This document shows positions 45,292 to 54,159 of a DNA stretch of 64,000 nt, one piece after another (positions within the stretch are counted from its first letter, which is position 1; every line of letters begins with the position of its first letter). The stretch comes from Bog-473 sp963817735 (GTDB taxonomy: Bacteria > Actinomycetota > Acidimicrobiia > Acidimicrobiales > RAAP-2): positions 248,001 through 312,000 of the forward strand of contig CAWFPP010000014.1 of the NCBI GenBank assembly GCA_963817735.1, read 5' to 3'. The notes under the pieces are model-generated. The model was not told the origin of the DNA. It worked only from the letters and a program-made list of their open reading frames with translations, and did no database searches. A program made the position numbers and the translations under genes.

Positions 45292-46320
45292 TTACCCCTT
45301 GACCGCCCGCACGATCTCGTCGGTCACCGCGTCAGGGTCTTCGAGCGGCAGCATGTGCCCCCTGTTCGGCAGGGTGACGAGTCGCGCCCCCGGAACGGTC
45401 GCCACGATCTGATCCGCCTTCTTGGGCAGGGTCAGCGCGTCGCGCGTGCCCACCATGACGGTCGTCGGCACCTCCATCGTGGCCACGCCATCGAGCAGGT
45501 CCATGGTCGAGATCGACCGCAGGAAGTCGCCGCGGACCGCTCCGTGACAGCCCCCGAAGAGATCCCGGGTCAGGTCCATGTGCGACCGGACCGGGTTCTC
45601 ACCGAACGCCGAGCGCACGAAGACGTGTCCGTTCTTCGACTGCATGGCCCGCGTCACGAGAGGCGACCCCACCATTGAGCCGGCCACCCGCGCCGTACGC
45701 GTCGAGCGGTCACCCATGCTGGTGGCCGCCGTCGACACGAGCACGGTGGCCTTTGCCCGCTCCTTCAGCACGGCAGGCCGGTGCGTGGCCAGCGACATGA
45801 TCGTCATGCCACCCATGGAGTGGCCCGCCAACACGACGTCGCGCACGTCGGTGGCTTCGAGCACCGCCGTCAGGTCGTGCGCCAGCGTCTCGATCGCCAG
45901 CGGCGCGGTGCCCCTCGTGCTGGCCCCGTGCCCCCTCTGGTCGTAGAGCACCACGCGGAGGCCCTGCTCCCGTGAGTCGGCGGGCGACGGGGATCCAGAT
46001 CTCGTGGCTGCAGCCCCAGCAGTGGGGCAGGACGACCACCGGCGCATCTGGGCCATCGCCGGCGAAATCCCAGAGGGCCAGTTCTGCCCCGTCCCGTGTC
46101 CGCACGATGGTGTGTCGGGCCGGCCGACCCCCTCGCCCCACCCGAGCGAGCCGTCCGTCGTCGGCTCTGGACCTCCAGTGCCCGGTGGCAGAGAGACGCC
46201 GGTAGGCCGCGCCGGCGGCCGCGCTGGCGGCGAGGGCAGCACCACGACGAGGAGTCGGCGGGCCCAGGGCCGCGACCGCGGGGTCCCTGGGGTGGGATGG
46301 GGGAGAGGTGGCCTCATGCC
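45292..46320 (-). pseudogene. Alpha/beta hydrolase, frame broken by one base
   Basis: The N-terminal part (HTIVRTRDGAELALWDFAGD, PVVVLPHCWGCSHEIWIPV) is read in one frame and the rest (GLRVVLYDQRGHGAS, nucleophile motif VLAGHSMGGMTI, acid region VMVGTRDALTLP, final NRGHMLPLEDP His) in another. Removing one G at 45969-45971 joins them as ARRLTEQGLRVVLYDQRG. All catalytic residues survive, so the break is either recent or a sequencing error. No convincing start codon exists in the N-terminal frame; ATG near 46316 lies in the other frame, hinting at a second indel. Confidence 0.75.
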
Positions 46321-46437
46321 CCGGAGCGTATTGGCCGCATATGCGCCCTGGCGATCCGACCAGCTCCGACCGACCCGGAGCACCGGAAATGAGGATCACC
46401 AAAATGCCCAGATCCAGAGGAATGCGGTTATGGCCTT

Positions 46438-47361
46438 GTGATTGACACGGCCGCAACCACGGCCCCAACCACGACCCGCGACCACGACGCCCAGCCCCGC
46501 CAGCCAGCCAGCTCCGCCGGCCACGCCGGCCACGCCGGTCTCATCGACCAGCGCATCGAGCGCCTCTCCACCGCCTCGCTGAAGCGCGTCCTGGAGCCCG
46601 TCACCGACGTCCCGAGTGCCATCGGCGACGGCCAGGTCCTCCCCGACGAGCTCGTCAGCCCCTCCAACGTCCCCGAGCTCTACGGCCGGCTGACCGACGC
46701 GTGGAAGCGCACCCTGGCCCGGGAGGAGTTCGCATCCATCGTGGACACCGGCGTCGGCTTCGAGTCGGTCCTGATGGCTGGATTCAGCTTCGACATCCTC
46801 TCCCGCGCCCCGACCTCGCCGACCCCCGCGTGAACTACCTGCTGCACGACATGAGGGAAGAGACCCACCATTCCCGCCTCTTCGTGCGCCTCCTCGACCA
46901 CGTCAAGCCCCGGGCCGAGAACCCCGTCGACCGTCCGGTGGCCCGCATCGCGCAGCACGTCTTCATGCCGCTCCTCACGGCCATGCCGTCCCCCTTCTGC
47001 CTGCTCGTCCTCAGCGGCGAGGAGGTCCCCGACTTGCTGCAGAAGTTGGCCAGCACCCGAAACCGACCGGATGGTCAAGGCCGTCTCGGAGTATCACCGC
47101 CAGGAGGAGGCCGGGCACCTGGCCTTCGGCCGCATGCTCTTCCCCGAGCAACGGGCCGCCGCGGGCCCGGTCGAATTCATCCTCGTCGGGCACCTCGCCT
47201 CTCGCATCGCTATCGCCATGTTCGACACGATCGTCCACCCGGGCGTGTGCGGTACCGTCGGGCTCCCCACCTGGGCCACCCGGCGCGCCGTCAACCGCTC
47301 ACCAGGCCGCGCGATCGACGAGAGGTTGGGTACGGTGCACATCGCACCGAGCCTGCGCTGA
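46438..47361 (+). pseudogene. AurF-like diiron oxygenase, degenerate
   Basis: Three pieces in alternating frames make one protein. Piece 1 (from GTG 46438) has ERLSTASLKRVLEP and FESVLMAGFSFDILSR. Piece 2 (46800-47055) has DLADPRVNYLLHDMREETHH and SGEEVPDLLQKLAST. Piece 3 (to 47361) has KAVSEYHRQEEAGHLAFGRM. A missing base near 46820 and an extra C near 47056-47058 separate them. The metal motif that should read EEARH is EEAGH here. Two indels plus a changed conserved residue suggest real decay. The family (AurF, p-aminobenzoate N-oxygenase-like) is inferred from the ETHHS and EExxH pattern. Confidence 0.7.
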
Positions 47362-47790
47362 GCGACGGGCTGAGCGCTCGTCGTTGCGCTTCCGAGGTTC
47401 CGCCTCGGGCGTCCCCCGCACTCAAATTTCGCACAACGGCTCGACAATTCCTGTCTCGGTCTTGTCCTGGCGGGCCGAGGCGGAATCACCCCACGTATCG
47501 AGGGATGCGTCGCCCGGGCGGTTGGCGCCAGCAGGGCCACTGGGCTCGGGTCCAGCGCCGCGCAGAGTCCGAGCAAACCACCTGGTGGGCGGCGTGTCCG
47601 GCAGCCGGCGAACGTTGCACCACCACATCGGGTGGAGGCGGGCGCGCAGGCCCCGTGCGACGTCCAACCGGCCTGCCGATCGCACCCTCGATCGACCCCG
47701 AACGGCAGCCGGCAGCCGGCAGCCGGGACCTCCTCGAGGGTCAGCTCCCACTTCTCGATTGCAATGGGGGATCCTTGGTGCTAGATCCAA
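47362..47790 (+). other. Non-coding stretch between the AurF remnant and the surface protein
   Basis: No frame here looks like protein. It contains a short tandem (GGCAGCC-type, three copies near 47703-47723) and, close to its right end, TAGATC at 47781-47786, a possible promoter element for the surface protein. Nothing else recognised. Confidence 0.5.
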
Positions 47791-50244
47791 TTGGAGTTGC
47801 AACAACATTTGAGCAAAGGAGCGACAAATGTCCGGTTGGTTGCAAAGCTCTCTGAGGGTACGACGCCTGGTGCAATTGGGCAATTGGGGATCGTCACCGT
47901 GCTGTGCGGTGTGGGGTTGGTCTTCGTCTCGACCACGTCGGCCTCCGCGGCCACCACCGACATTGTGTCGGCCGGACCGTTGACCGACATCGGCATTAGC
48001 ACCGACCTCAATTGCTCGGTGATGCACACCGGCGATTCAGATGGTGAATGGTACGGCGACACGGCCTGTGGCACGTTCCTGGCGTCCGCCGGGACCTTGT
48101 ACGGACCAGCCGACGTTCCCGCCGGCGAGTCCGCGAGCCCTAGTACCACCTGGACCGAGGTCAGCCAGACCCCGGTCACCGGGTCGGGGACGTCCGGTGA
48201 CCCCTACAAGATCGTGACCGTGGATAGCGCCGGCACGAGCGGCCTGCAAGTGACCGAGACCGACACATATGTCGTCGGGCAGGAGTCGTACCAAAACGTC
48301 GTGACCGTCGCCAACTCGGGGAGCACCAGCGCGACCGGCGTCTTGTACCGTGCCGGCGACTGCTACCTCCAGGACTCCGACTTCGGCTACGGAATCTACG
48401 ACAGCACGTCGGGGGCCATCACCTGCACTACGAGCCTCACGCCCGGGAGCCGGATCGAGCAGATGCTGCCGCTGACCGCCGGCAGCAACTACTTCGAAGG
48501 CTTCTACGACACCTTGTGGGCCAACATCGGGACGCAGAACCCGTTCCCGAACACCTGCGACTGCTCCATCGACGAGGACAACTCCCTCGGTCTCTCCTGG
48601 AACCTGAACGTCGGCGCGGATGCGTCACAGACCTTCTCGTCGATCGTGACGTTCTCTCCCCTCGGCGCCCAGCCGTTGACGCTCGCCAAGGTCGCCGACG
48701 CCGCCACCGTGTCGGCGGGTGGCACTGACGGCTACACCATCACCGCCACGAATCCCAATGCCGGAGCCGTGACCCTGGCGCCGCTGAGCGACACTCTCGG
48801 TGCCGGATTCAGTTACCAGACCGGAACAACGACCGGTGCAACTACGACCGATCCGACCGTCGCCGGGCAGACCCTCTCCTGGGGGTCGATTGTCGTTCCC
48901 GGCGGGGGGACGGCGTCCATCCACTTCGACGTCACGGCCTCGAGCACACCGGGCACGTACACCGATGATGCCGAAGGCACGGCTACCGGCTACACCGTCG
49001 TCGGCACGGGAGCCTCCGCGCCCGTGACGGTGACCGGTGGCTCGGGCCCGGCGTCCACCACCACCGCGACCTCCCTCTCGGGCGGTGGTCAGTCCGGCGC
49101 CAGCATCTCGGTTCCCACCGACACGGCGGTGACCGACGCGGCCACCCTGACCGGGACCAACGCAGCCTTGGCGACAGGGACCGTCACCTATGACGTCTAC
49201 TCGGACTCGACGTGTTCGACCCTCGCCCCCGGTGGTGGGGGGACGGCCGAGTCCATCACGACGCCGGGTTCCTTGCCGCCCTCGGCTTCGGTCACCCTTT
49301 CGGGCGCGGGGACCTACTACTGGGTGGCCACCTACTCAGGGGACACGACCAACAACTTGGGGTCGGCGAGCGTGTGCGGGGCCGAGGTCGAGACGGTGAC
49401 TCCGCCGCCACCCCAACCCACAACCACCGCGACCTCCCTCTCGGGCGGTGGTCAATCCGGCGCCAGCATCTCGGTTCCCACCAACACGGCGGTGACCGAC
49501 ACGGCCACCCTGTCGGGGACCAACGCGTCGACGGCGACAGGGACCGTCACCTATGACGTCTACTCGGACTCGACGTGTTCGACCCTCGCCCCCGGTGGTG
49601 GGGGGACGGCCGAGTCCATCACGACGCCGGGTTCCTTGCCGCCCTCGGCTTCGGTCACCCTTTCGGGCGCGGGGACCTACTACTGGGTGGCCACCTACTC
49701 AGGGGACACGACCAACAACTTGGGGTCGGCGAGCGTGTGCGGGGCCGAGGTCGAGACGGTGACGAGCGCGACGACGACGCCCCAGCCCACCACCCTCAAG
49801 ACCCATCTGTCGGGCAACGGATTCTTCGGGGGCGGCCGGTGCTGGTGGATCGGTGACCTCATCACGGTCTTCGCCGGCACCGCGGTGACCGACACGGCCA
49901 CGCTGTCGGGGACCAATGCCTCGAGCGCCACGGGCACGGTGACCTACACCGTCTACTCGTGGGTTCCCTCGTGGCACTTCCCCTTCGGCCAGTGGAAGAT
50001 GGTCGCCGGCGCCGGGACGGTCAGCGTGTCGAATGGATCGGTGCCGAGCTCGAATCCCGTCACGCTGCCACCGGGAACCTATGAGTGGCAGGCGACCTAC
50101 TCGGGCGACGGCGCCAACGCTCCGTCGATGAGCAGGCTCGGCTCGGAAACCGAGTACGTCATCCCGGTGCCGCATTGCTCCTATGGGTGGAACCTCGGAT
50201 TCGATGGTGGCTGCCGGCCCTGCCCGAACCAAAGGGGGAGGTAG
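47791..50244 (+). CDS. Secreted/surface protein with Ig-like repeats; signal peptide frame disrupted
   Basis: The open frame (817 residues, from TTG 47791) has a hydrophobic signal core (IVTVLCGVGLVFV) ending STTSASA-ATTD, a roughly 250-residue Cys-containing domain, a DUF11-like domain (LTLAKVADAATVSAGGTDGY) and three Ig-like bacterial repeats, the first two almost identical, then a Cys/Trp-rich end (RCWWIGDLI, CSYGWNLGFDGGCRPC). A better start, ATG 47828 with AAGGAG six bases upstream, gives a textbook signal peptide but is out of frame because CAATTGGG is tandemly duplicated at 47873-47888. No sortase motif or C-terminal membrane anchor is visible. Function unknown; adhesion or surface coat is a guess. 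Confidence 0.8.
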   Translation: MELQQHLSKGATNVRLVAKLSEGTTPGAIGQLGIVTVLCGVGLVFVSTTSASAATTDIVSAGPLTDIGISTDLNCSVMHTGDSDGEWYGDTACGTFLASAGTLYGPADVPAGESASPSTTWTEVSQTPVTGSGTSGDPYKIVTVDSAGTSGLQVTETDTYVVGQESYQNVVTVANSGSTSATGVLYRAGDCYLQDSDFGYGIYDSTSGAITCTTSLTPGSRIEQMLPLTAGSNYFEGFYDTLWANIGTQNPFPNTCDCSIDEDNSLGLSWNLNVGADASQTFSSIVTFSPLGAQPLTLAKVADAATVSAGGTDGYTITATNPNAGAVTLAPLSDTLGAGFSYQTGTTTGATTTDPTVAGQTLSWGSIVVPGGGTASIHFDVTASSTPGTYTDDAEGTATGYTVVGTGASAPVTVTGGSGPASTTTATSLSGGGQSGASISVPTDTAVTDAATLTGTNAALATGTVTYDVYSDSTCSTLAPGGGGTAESITTPGSLPPSASVTLSGAGTYYWVATYSGDTTNNLGSASVCGAEVETVTPPPPQPTTTATSLSGGGQSGASISVPTNTAVTDTATLSGTNASTATGTVTYDVYSDSTCSTLAPGGGGTAESITTPGSLPPSASVTLSGAGTYYWVATYSGDTTNNLGSASVCGAEVETVTSATTTPQPTTLKTHLSGNGFFGGGRCWWIGDLITVFAGTAVTDTATLSGTNASSATGTVTYTVYSWVPSWHFPFGQWKMVAGAGTVSVSNGSVPSSNPVTLPPGTYEWQATYSGDGANAPSMSRLGSETEYVIPVPHCSYGWNLGFDGGCRPCPNQRGR
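47873..47888 (+). repeat. 8-bp tandem duplication (CAATTGGG x2) in the signal-peptide coding region
   Basis: Two exact, adjacent copies. Deleting one restores a continuous frame from the ATG at 47828: n-region LQSSLRVRRLVQLG, h-region IVTVLCGVGLVFV, cleavage after STTSASA. With two copies that ATG reads into an early nonsense frame. Confidence 0.9.
49060..49763 (+). repeat. Two 341-bp direct repeats, 363-bp period
   Basis: 49060-49400 and 49423-49763 each encode one Ig-like unit. The last 230 bp of each (49171-49400 and 49534-49763) are identical by eye, while the first 110 bp carry several substitutions. The third unit (from about 49790) is much more diverged. Confidence 0.95.
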
Positions 50245-50318
50245 CCACGGCGGCGATATAGGGCCACGGCTGAGAGCGCCTGAAAACAGCGAACCCGGCC
50301 GCTGAGTCCCACAATTCT

Positions 50319-50359
50319 GACGATCCCGTGCCTGCGCACCACGCGGGCACGGGATTGTC
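50319..50359 (+). terminator. Long hairpin downstream of the surface protein
   Basis: Arms of 18 bases at 50319-50336 and 50342-50359 pair throughout, apart from two G-T wobbles, around the loop CACCA; the centre is ATCCCGTGCC/GGCACGGGAT. Seventy-five bases after the surface-protein stop, it should be a very stable transcript end, though no T run follows on the plus strand. Confidence 0.6.
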
Positions 50360-50941
50360 GCGTCAGGTGGCGACGGGTCTTGACAGCGGGGCGTCGAGCA
50401 GGCACACGCGTGAGATCTTTGCCCAACTGCTCTGGAGTACTCGCCGGGCGAGCCGACGGAGGTCGGCGCCACCCGCACTCGACGCCGGGAGGCTACCCCA
50501 CGTGGCCTTCGAGAACAGCATCGCGCGGCACGTGATCCTCGGCGTCACCGTCCTGCGCGGGCCTTCACCCCCGCGAAGTCGTCACGTACACGTTCCGGCT
50601 CATGAACACGGGACGACGACGTGCGGCTAGGCGCCGGCCTAGATCCCCCGGCCAGGTACGGCACTCGTTGACCGTCGGGACCTCGGCACGCTCGGTGTGG
50701 GCGTCAGCAACGCCCGGGGCGTGAACGCCTCTGCCGGCTCGGCCAGCGGATCGTGCCCGGCCGAGTTCGGTTCCGGCACGGCCCCCACAGCAGCGCCTCG
50801 ACCACCGGGTCGTGGAAGCAGACCGTGGGCCAGGGCCAGGGCTCGCCGGCCCAGTCGATGCAGGCACCACCGGGCACCCACCGGTTGCTGGTGGGCCGGG
50901 CCGTCACCCTGGTCCCGGGGCTGAGCCCGGACCAGGCTCGA

Positions 50942-50947
50942 TAGAAT
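50942..50947 (+). promoter_or_regulatory. -10 candidate (TAGAAT) upstream of yebC
   Basis: TAGAAT in the context GATAGAATCG, followed by a T5 run; it would give yebC a leader of about 64 bases that includes the AAGGAA-type ribosome binding site. No -35 recognised. Confidence 0.45.
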
Positions 50948-51017
50948 CGTTTTTCCCACCTGCACGGCAACAGCAGCCAGGGCACGGGCGATCAGAGGGA
51001 AGGAACGAGGGCAACAC

Positions 51018-51767
51018 ATGTCGGGTCACTCGAAGTGGGCGACCACCAAGTACCGCAAGGGCGCCCAGGACAAAGCCCGCGCCAAGATCTTCGCCAAGTG
51101 CATCCGCCTCGTCGAGGTGGCGGCACGGGACGGGGGCGGCGACCTCGAGTCCAACGCCACCCTTCGCACCGCCTACCAGAAGGCCAGAGCGGCCAGCGTC
51201 CCGCTCGACACGATCGAGAAGGCCATCAAGAGAGGGACCGGCGACCTTGAAGGCGTCAGGTACGAGGCCATCAACTACGAGGGCTACGGCCCCGGCGGCG
51301 TGGCGATCATGGTCGAGACGCTCAGCGACAACCGCAACCGCACCGGCGCCGAGATGCGCAACCTGTTCAGCCGCAACGGCGGCAACATGGCCGAGCCCGG
51401 CGCCGTCGGCTGGCAGTTCGAGCGCAAGGGCATCGTGACCGTCGGCCTCGACAACGACGAGGACAAGGTCATGGAGATCGCCATGGAAGGCGGGGCCGAG
51501 GACATGACGAGCAACGGCGCCGCCTGGGTCGTGACCACAGCCCCCGCCGACCTCGAGTCGGTCCGCCAGGCCCTCGACAACGCCGGCATCACGGCCGAGT
51601 CCGTCGACCTCAGCCTCGAGCCCACCCAGCTGGTCCCCGTCCCCGACGAGGGCGAGGCCAAGAAGGTCCTGCGCCTCCTCGAGGCCATCGACGACCACGA
51701 TGATGTGCAGGCCGTCCACTCCAACGCCGACATCCCGGACGAGGTCCTGGCCGCCTTCGAAGGCTGA
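51018..51767 (+). CDS. yebC: YebC/PmpR-type regulatory protein
   Basis: A 249-residue YebC family protein, starting SGHSKWATTKYRKGAQDKARA and containing NPTLRTAY-like NATLRTAYQKARAASVP, YEGYGPGGVAIMVE and TDNRNRT-like LSDNRNRTGAEMRNLFSR. Recently some members have been linked to easing ribosome stalling at difficult motifs; older literature treats them as DNA-binding regulators. Placement directly before ruvC-ruvA-ruvB is very widely conserved. ATG at 51018 with AAGGAACGAGG upstream. Confidence 0.96.
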   Translation: MSGHSKWATTKYRKGAQDKARAKIFAKCIRLVEVAARDGGGDLESNATLRTAYQKARAASVPLDTIEKAIKRGTGDLEGVRYEAINYEGYGPGGVAIMVETLSDNRNRTGAEMRNLFSRNGGNMAEPGAVGWQFERKGIVTVGLDNDEDKVMEIAMEGGAEDMTSNGAAWVVTTAPADLESVRQALDNAGITAESVDLSLEPTQLVPVPDEGEAKKVLRLLEAIDDHDDVQAVHSNADIPDEVLAAFEG

Positions 51768-51810
51768 GCCTGGCCCCCACCAGATCCGCCCTCGGGGCAC
51801 CATCCCCGGC

Positions 51811-51824
51811 TATCCTGCGAACGC
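51811..51824 (+). promoter_or_regulatory. -10 box (TATCCT) before ruvC
   Basis: TATCCT at 51811-51816, eight bases before the ruvC ATG; leaderless geometry and no ribosome binding site. Confidence 0.5.
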
Positions 51825-52368
51825 ATGTTCGTATTGGGCATCGACCCCGGCCTGTCACGCTGCGGCTACGGGCTCGTGGCCCGGGCCGAGGGCACGGCGG
51901 GGCTGCGGGCGCACGCGGCCGGGGTTGTGGAGACCGACCCGGCGGCGCCACTGGCCGAGCGGCTCCTGATCCTGCACACGGAACTGCGGGCGCTGGTGCA
52001 GGAATTGCGGCCCGAGGCGGTCGTGGTCGAGCGGGTTTTCTTCCAGGTCAACGCCAAGACGGCCATGTCGGTGGGCCAGGCCAGCGGGCTGGCGCTGCTG
52101 GTGGCGGCCGAGGGGGGCTGCGAGGTGGTCCAGTACACGGCCAACGAGGTGAAGCTGAGCCTGGTCGGCTACGGGGCGGCGACCAAGGACCAGATGCAGC
52201 GCATGGTGGCCCAGGTGCTCGGCCTGCCGGCTGATCGACGGGCCGCCCGACGTGGCCGACGCCCTGGCCCTGGCCGTGTGCCACCTGACCACGGTGCCCC
52301 TGCGGCGGGCCGTGGATGCGGCGCTCGTGAAGGAGGGAACCCCGCTCGTGAAGGAGGGAACACAATGA
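51825..52368 (+). CDS. ruvC: Holliday junction resolvase RuvC, frame interrupted by one extra base
   Basis: The first 135 residues are canonical RuvC: first catalytic Asp in VLGIDPGLSRCGYG, the Glu in VVVERVFFQVNAKTA, and ANEVKLSLVGYGAATKDQM. At 52229-52230 the frame changes; in the next frame the ending continues correctly as IDGPPDVADALALAVCHL, which carries the last catalytic Asp pair, and stops at 52366-52368, overlapping the ruvA ATG (ATGA). Removing one G restores about 180 residues. As given, the frame runs on into ruvA, making an apparent fusion that is not real. Given the gene's importance, sequencing error is likely. Confidence 0.88.
52323..52361 (+). repeat. 21-bp tandem duplication over the ruvA ribosome binding site
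   Basis: GCTCGTGAAGGAGGGAAC occurs at 52323-52340 and again at 52344-52361. It codes for LVKEGTP/LVKEGTQ at the end of RuvC and duplicates the AAGGAGGG Shine-Dalgarno; only the second copy is correctly spaced from the ruvA ATG at 52365. Confidence 0.9.
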
Positions 52369-53012
52369 TCGGACTGCTTCGTGGAACGGTGGCGGTGCGG
52401 ACCGCCGAGGGCGAGGTGATCGTCGACGTGGCGGGCGTCGGCTACCGCGTGGCCGTCACGCCGGCGACGGCCGCTGCCTTGGTGGTGGCGGGGTCGGCGG
52501 CCGAGGCCACGCTGTACGTGCACACCCATGTGCGCGAGGACGCGATCGTGCTCTATGGCTTCGTGCACGACGACGAGCGGCGTTGCTTCGAGGTCCTGCT
52601 GGGCTCGCACGGGGTCGGTCCCGCGTTGGCGCTCGGGATCATGGCCGCGCTGTCGCCGGCTGCGTTGTCAACGGCGGTCCTCGAGGAGGATCTCGATACC
52701 CTGTGCACGGTGCCAGGGGTGGGTCGCAAGACGGCGGCCCGGCTGCTGATCGAGTTGAAGAGCCGGCTGGACCTGCCCGACTTGTCGCTGTCGGGTCCCG
52801 GCGGAATGGGGGCGGGCCTCGGTGCCGGCGTCGGCGTCGGTGCGGCCACGGCCGTGCGCAGCTCCCGGACGTCCCGGGCCGAGGCGCGGGCGGCCTTGAG
52901 CGAGCTCGGCTACGCCCCCGACGAGATCCGCGGCGCGCTCGACGGCCTACGCGACGATGTCGGGGTGGAAGAGATGCTCCGGTTAGCGCTGCGCGAGCTG
53001 GCCTCGCGGTGA
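52365..53012 (+). CDS. ruvA: Holliday junction branch migration protein RuvA
   Basis: A 215-residue RuvA, the four-way-junction binding tetramer that loads RuvB. N-terminal OB domain (MIGLLRGTVAVR, VGYRVAVTPAT, HVREDAIVLYGF), two helix-hairpin-helix motifs (LLGSHGVGPALALGIM, LCTVPGVGRKTAARLLIELK), a Gly-rich linker and domain III (EARAALSELGYAPDEI) that contacts RuvB. ATG at 52365 with AAGGAGGG upstream. Confidence 0.96.
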   Translation: MIGLLRGTVAVRTAEGEVIVDVAGVGYRVAVTPATAAALVVAGSAAEATLYVHTHVREDAIVLYGFVHDDERRCFEVLLGSHGVGPALALGIMAALSPAALSTAVLEEDLDTLCTVPGVGRKTAARLLIELKSRLDLPDLSLSGPGGMGAGLGAGVGVGAATAVRSSRTSRAEARAALSELGYAPDEIRGALDGLRDDVGVEEMLRLALRELASR

Positions 53013-53016
53013 GCCG

Positions 53017-54159
53017 TTGAGCCCCCGCGCCCGGCGGGAGGTGCTGGCCGTGGACCAGGTGCCGGGTTTCGCCGATGCCGATGCCAGGATGCCGAGCGCC
53101 GGCGAGCCGATGTCGACGCGGGTCGGACGGCGCGTCGTCGACCCGGTGGCGTCGAACGGGGCCGAGGAGGCCGAGGAGGTGGGGCTCCGGCCCCGGTCCC
53201 TCTCGGAGTTCCTCGGGCAGCCGCAACTGGTCGAACACCTGGGGATCGTGCTGCAGGCGGCGCGCCAGCGGCGCCAGCCCGTGGACCACATCCTGTTCGC
53301 AGGGCCGCCGGGACTGGGCAAGACGTCCCTGGCCGGCATCGTCGCCACCGAGATGGGTGCCGGTTTCCGCATTACCGCCGGCCCCGTGCTCACCCGGGCC
53401 GGCGACCTGGCTGCGCTGTTGACCGATCTGCACGACGGCGACGTGCTGTTCATCGACGAGATCCACCGCCTGCATCGCTCCGTCGAGGAGATGCTGTATT
53501 CGGCCATGGAGGACGGCCGCCTCGACATCCTGATCGGGAAGGGACCCACCGCCCGTTCCATCCGCCTGGAGCTCCCCAGCTTCACCCTGGTCGGTGCGAC
53601 GACGCGGACAGGTCTTGTCGCGGGACCGCTGCGGGACCGCTTCGGCTTCGTGGGCCGCTTGGATCTCTACGATCCCGCCGATCTGCGCGCCATCGTCGAA
53701 CGGTCGGCTCGCATCCTGAAGGTGCGCATCGATGCGGAGGGCGCCATCCGGATCTCGGAGAGGTCGCGGGGGACGCCGCGGGTGGCGAATCGGCTCCTGC
53801 GCCGGGTGCGGGACTTCGCCGAGGTGCGAGGCGAGGGCTTCATCGACGGCGCCACCGCCAGTGACGGCCTCGAGCTGTTCGGGGTCGACGAGCTGGGTCT
53901 CGACAAGGTCGACCGGGCCATCCTGGCCACGTTGTGCAGCCGTTTCGGGGGTCAGCCGGTGGGCCTGACCACCCTGGCGCAGTGCGTCGGCGAGGAAACG
54001 GACACGATCGAGGATGCGTACGAGCCGTTCCTGTTGCAGAGCGGACTGATCCAGCGAACGTCTCGGGGCCGGGTGGCCACGCAGCGCGCCTGGGCGCATC
54101 TCGGTTTGGAGCGTCCGGCGTCGGCGGCCGACGCAATGAACACGCCCCCGCTCTTCTGA
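53017..54159 (+). CDS. ruvB: Holliday junction ATP-dependent helicase RuvB
   Basis: A 380-residue AAA+ motor. After an unusually long, poorly conserved N terminus (about 55 residues) come LRPRSLSEFLGQ, Walker A FAGPPGLGKTSLA, Walker B FIDEIHRLHR, sensor 1 VGATTRTG, the Arg finger region GPLRDRFGF and a winged-helix C terminus (DAYEPFLLQSGLIQRTSRGR). The start is TTG at 53017, four bases after ruvA; the first well-conserved residues suggest that an internal GTG could also be used. Confidence 0.95.
   Translation: MSPRARREVLAVDQVPGFADADARMPSAGEPMSTRVGRRVVDPVASNGAEEAEEVGLRPRSLSEFLGQPQLVEHLGIVLQAARQRRQPVDHILFAGPPGLGKTSLAGIVATEMGAGFRITAGPVLTRAGDLAALLTDLHDGDVLFIDEIHRLHRSVEEMLYSAMEDGRLDILIGKGPTARSIRLELPSFTLVGATTRTGLVAGPLRDRFGFVGRLDLYDPADLRAIVERSARILKVRIDAEGAIRISERSRGTPRVANRLLRRVRDFAEVRGEGFIDGATASDGLELFGVDELGLDKVDRAILATLCSRFGGQPVGLTTLAQCVGEETDTIEDAYEPFLLQSGLIQRTSRGRVATQRAWAHLGLERPASAADAMNTPPLF

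Larger units (their letters stand above)
50245..51017 (+). other. Long stretch without a convincing gene before yebC
   Basis: Open frames exist on both strands, but none has family-like motifs or a good ribosome binding site. The minus frame around 50780-50960 (with WVPGGACIDWAGEPWPW) is the most protein-like and could be a fragment of an unknown gene. The left part holds the strong hairpin at 50319-50359; the right end holds the yebC promoter box. Confidence 0.5.

Noticed and set aside
47703..47723. GGCAGCC tandem as a regulatory repeat
   Set aside because: Only three short copies in GC-rich filler sequence, not near a start codon or promoter element.
51825..53012. RuvC-RuvA fusion protein
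   Set aside because: The joining segment is out-of-frame RuvC; the correct RuvC ending and an ATGA overlap with ruvA are visible in the next frame.
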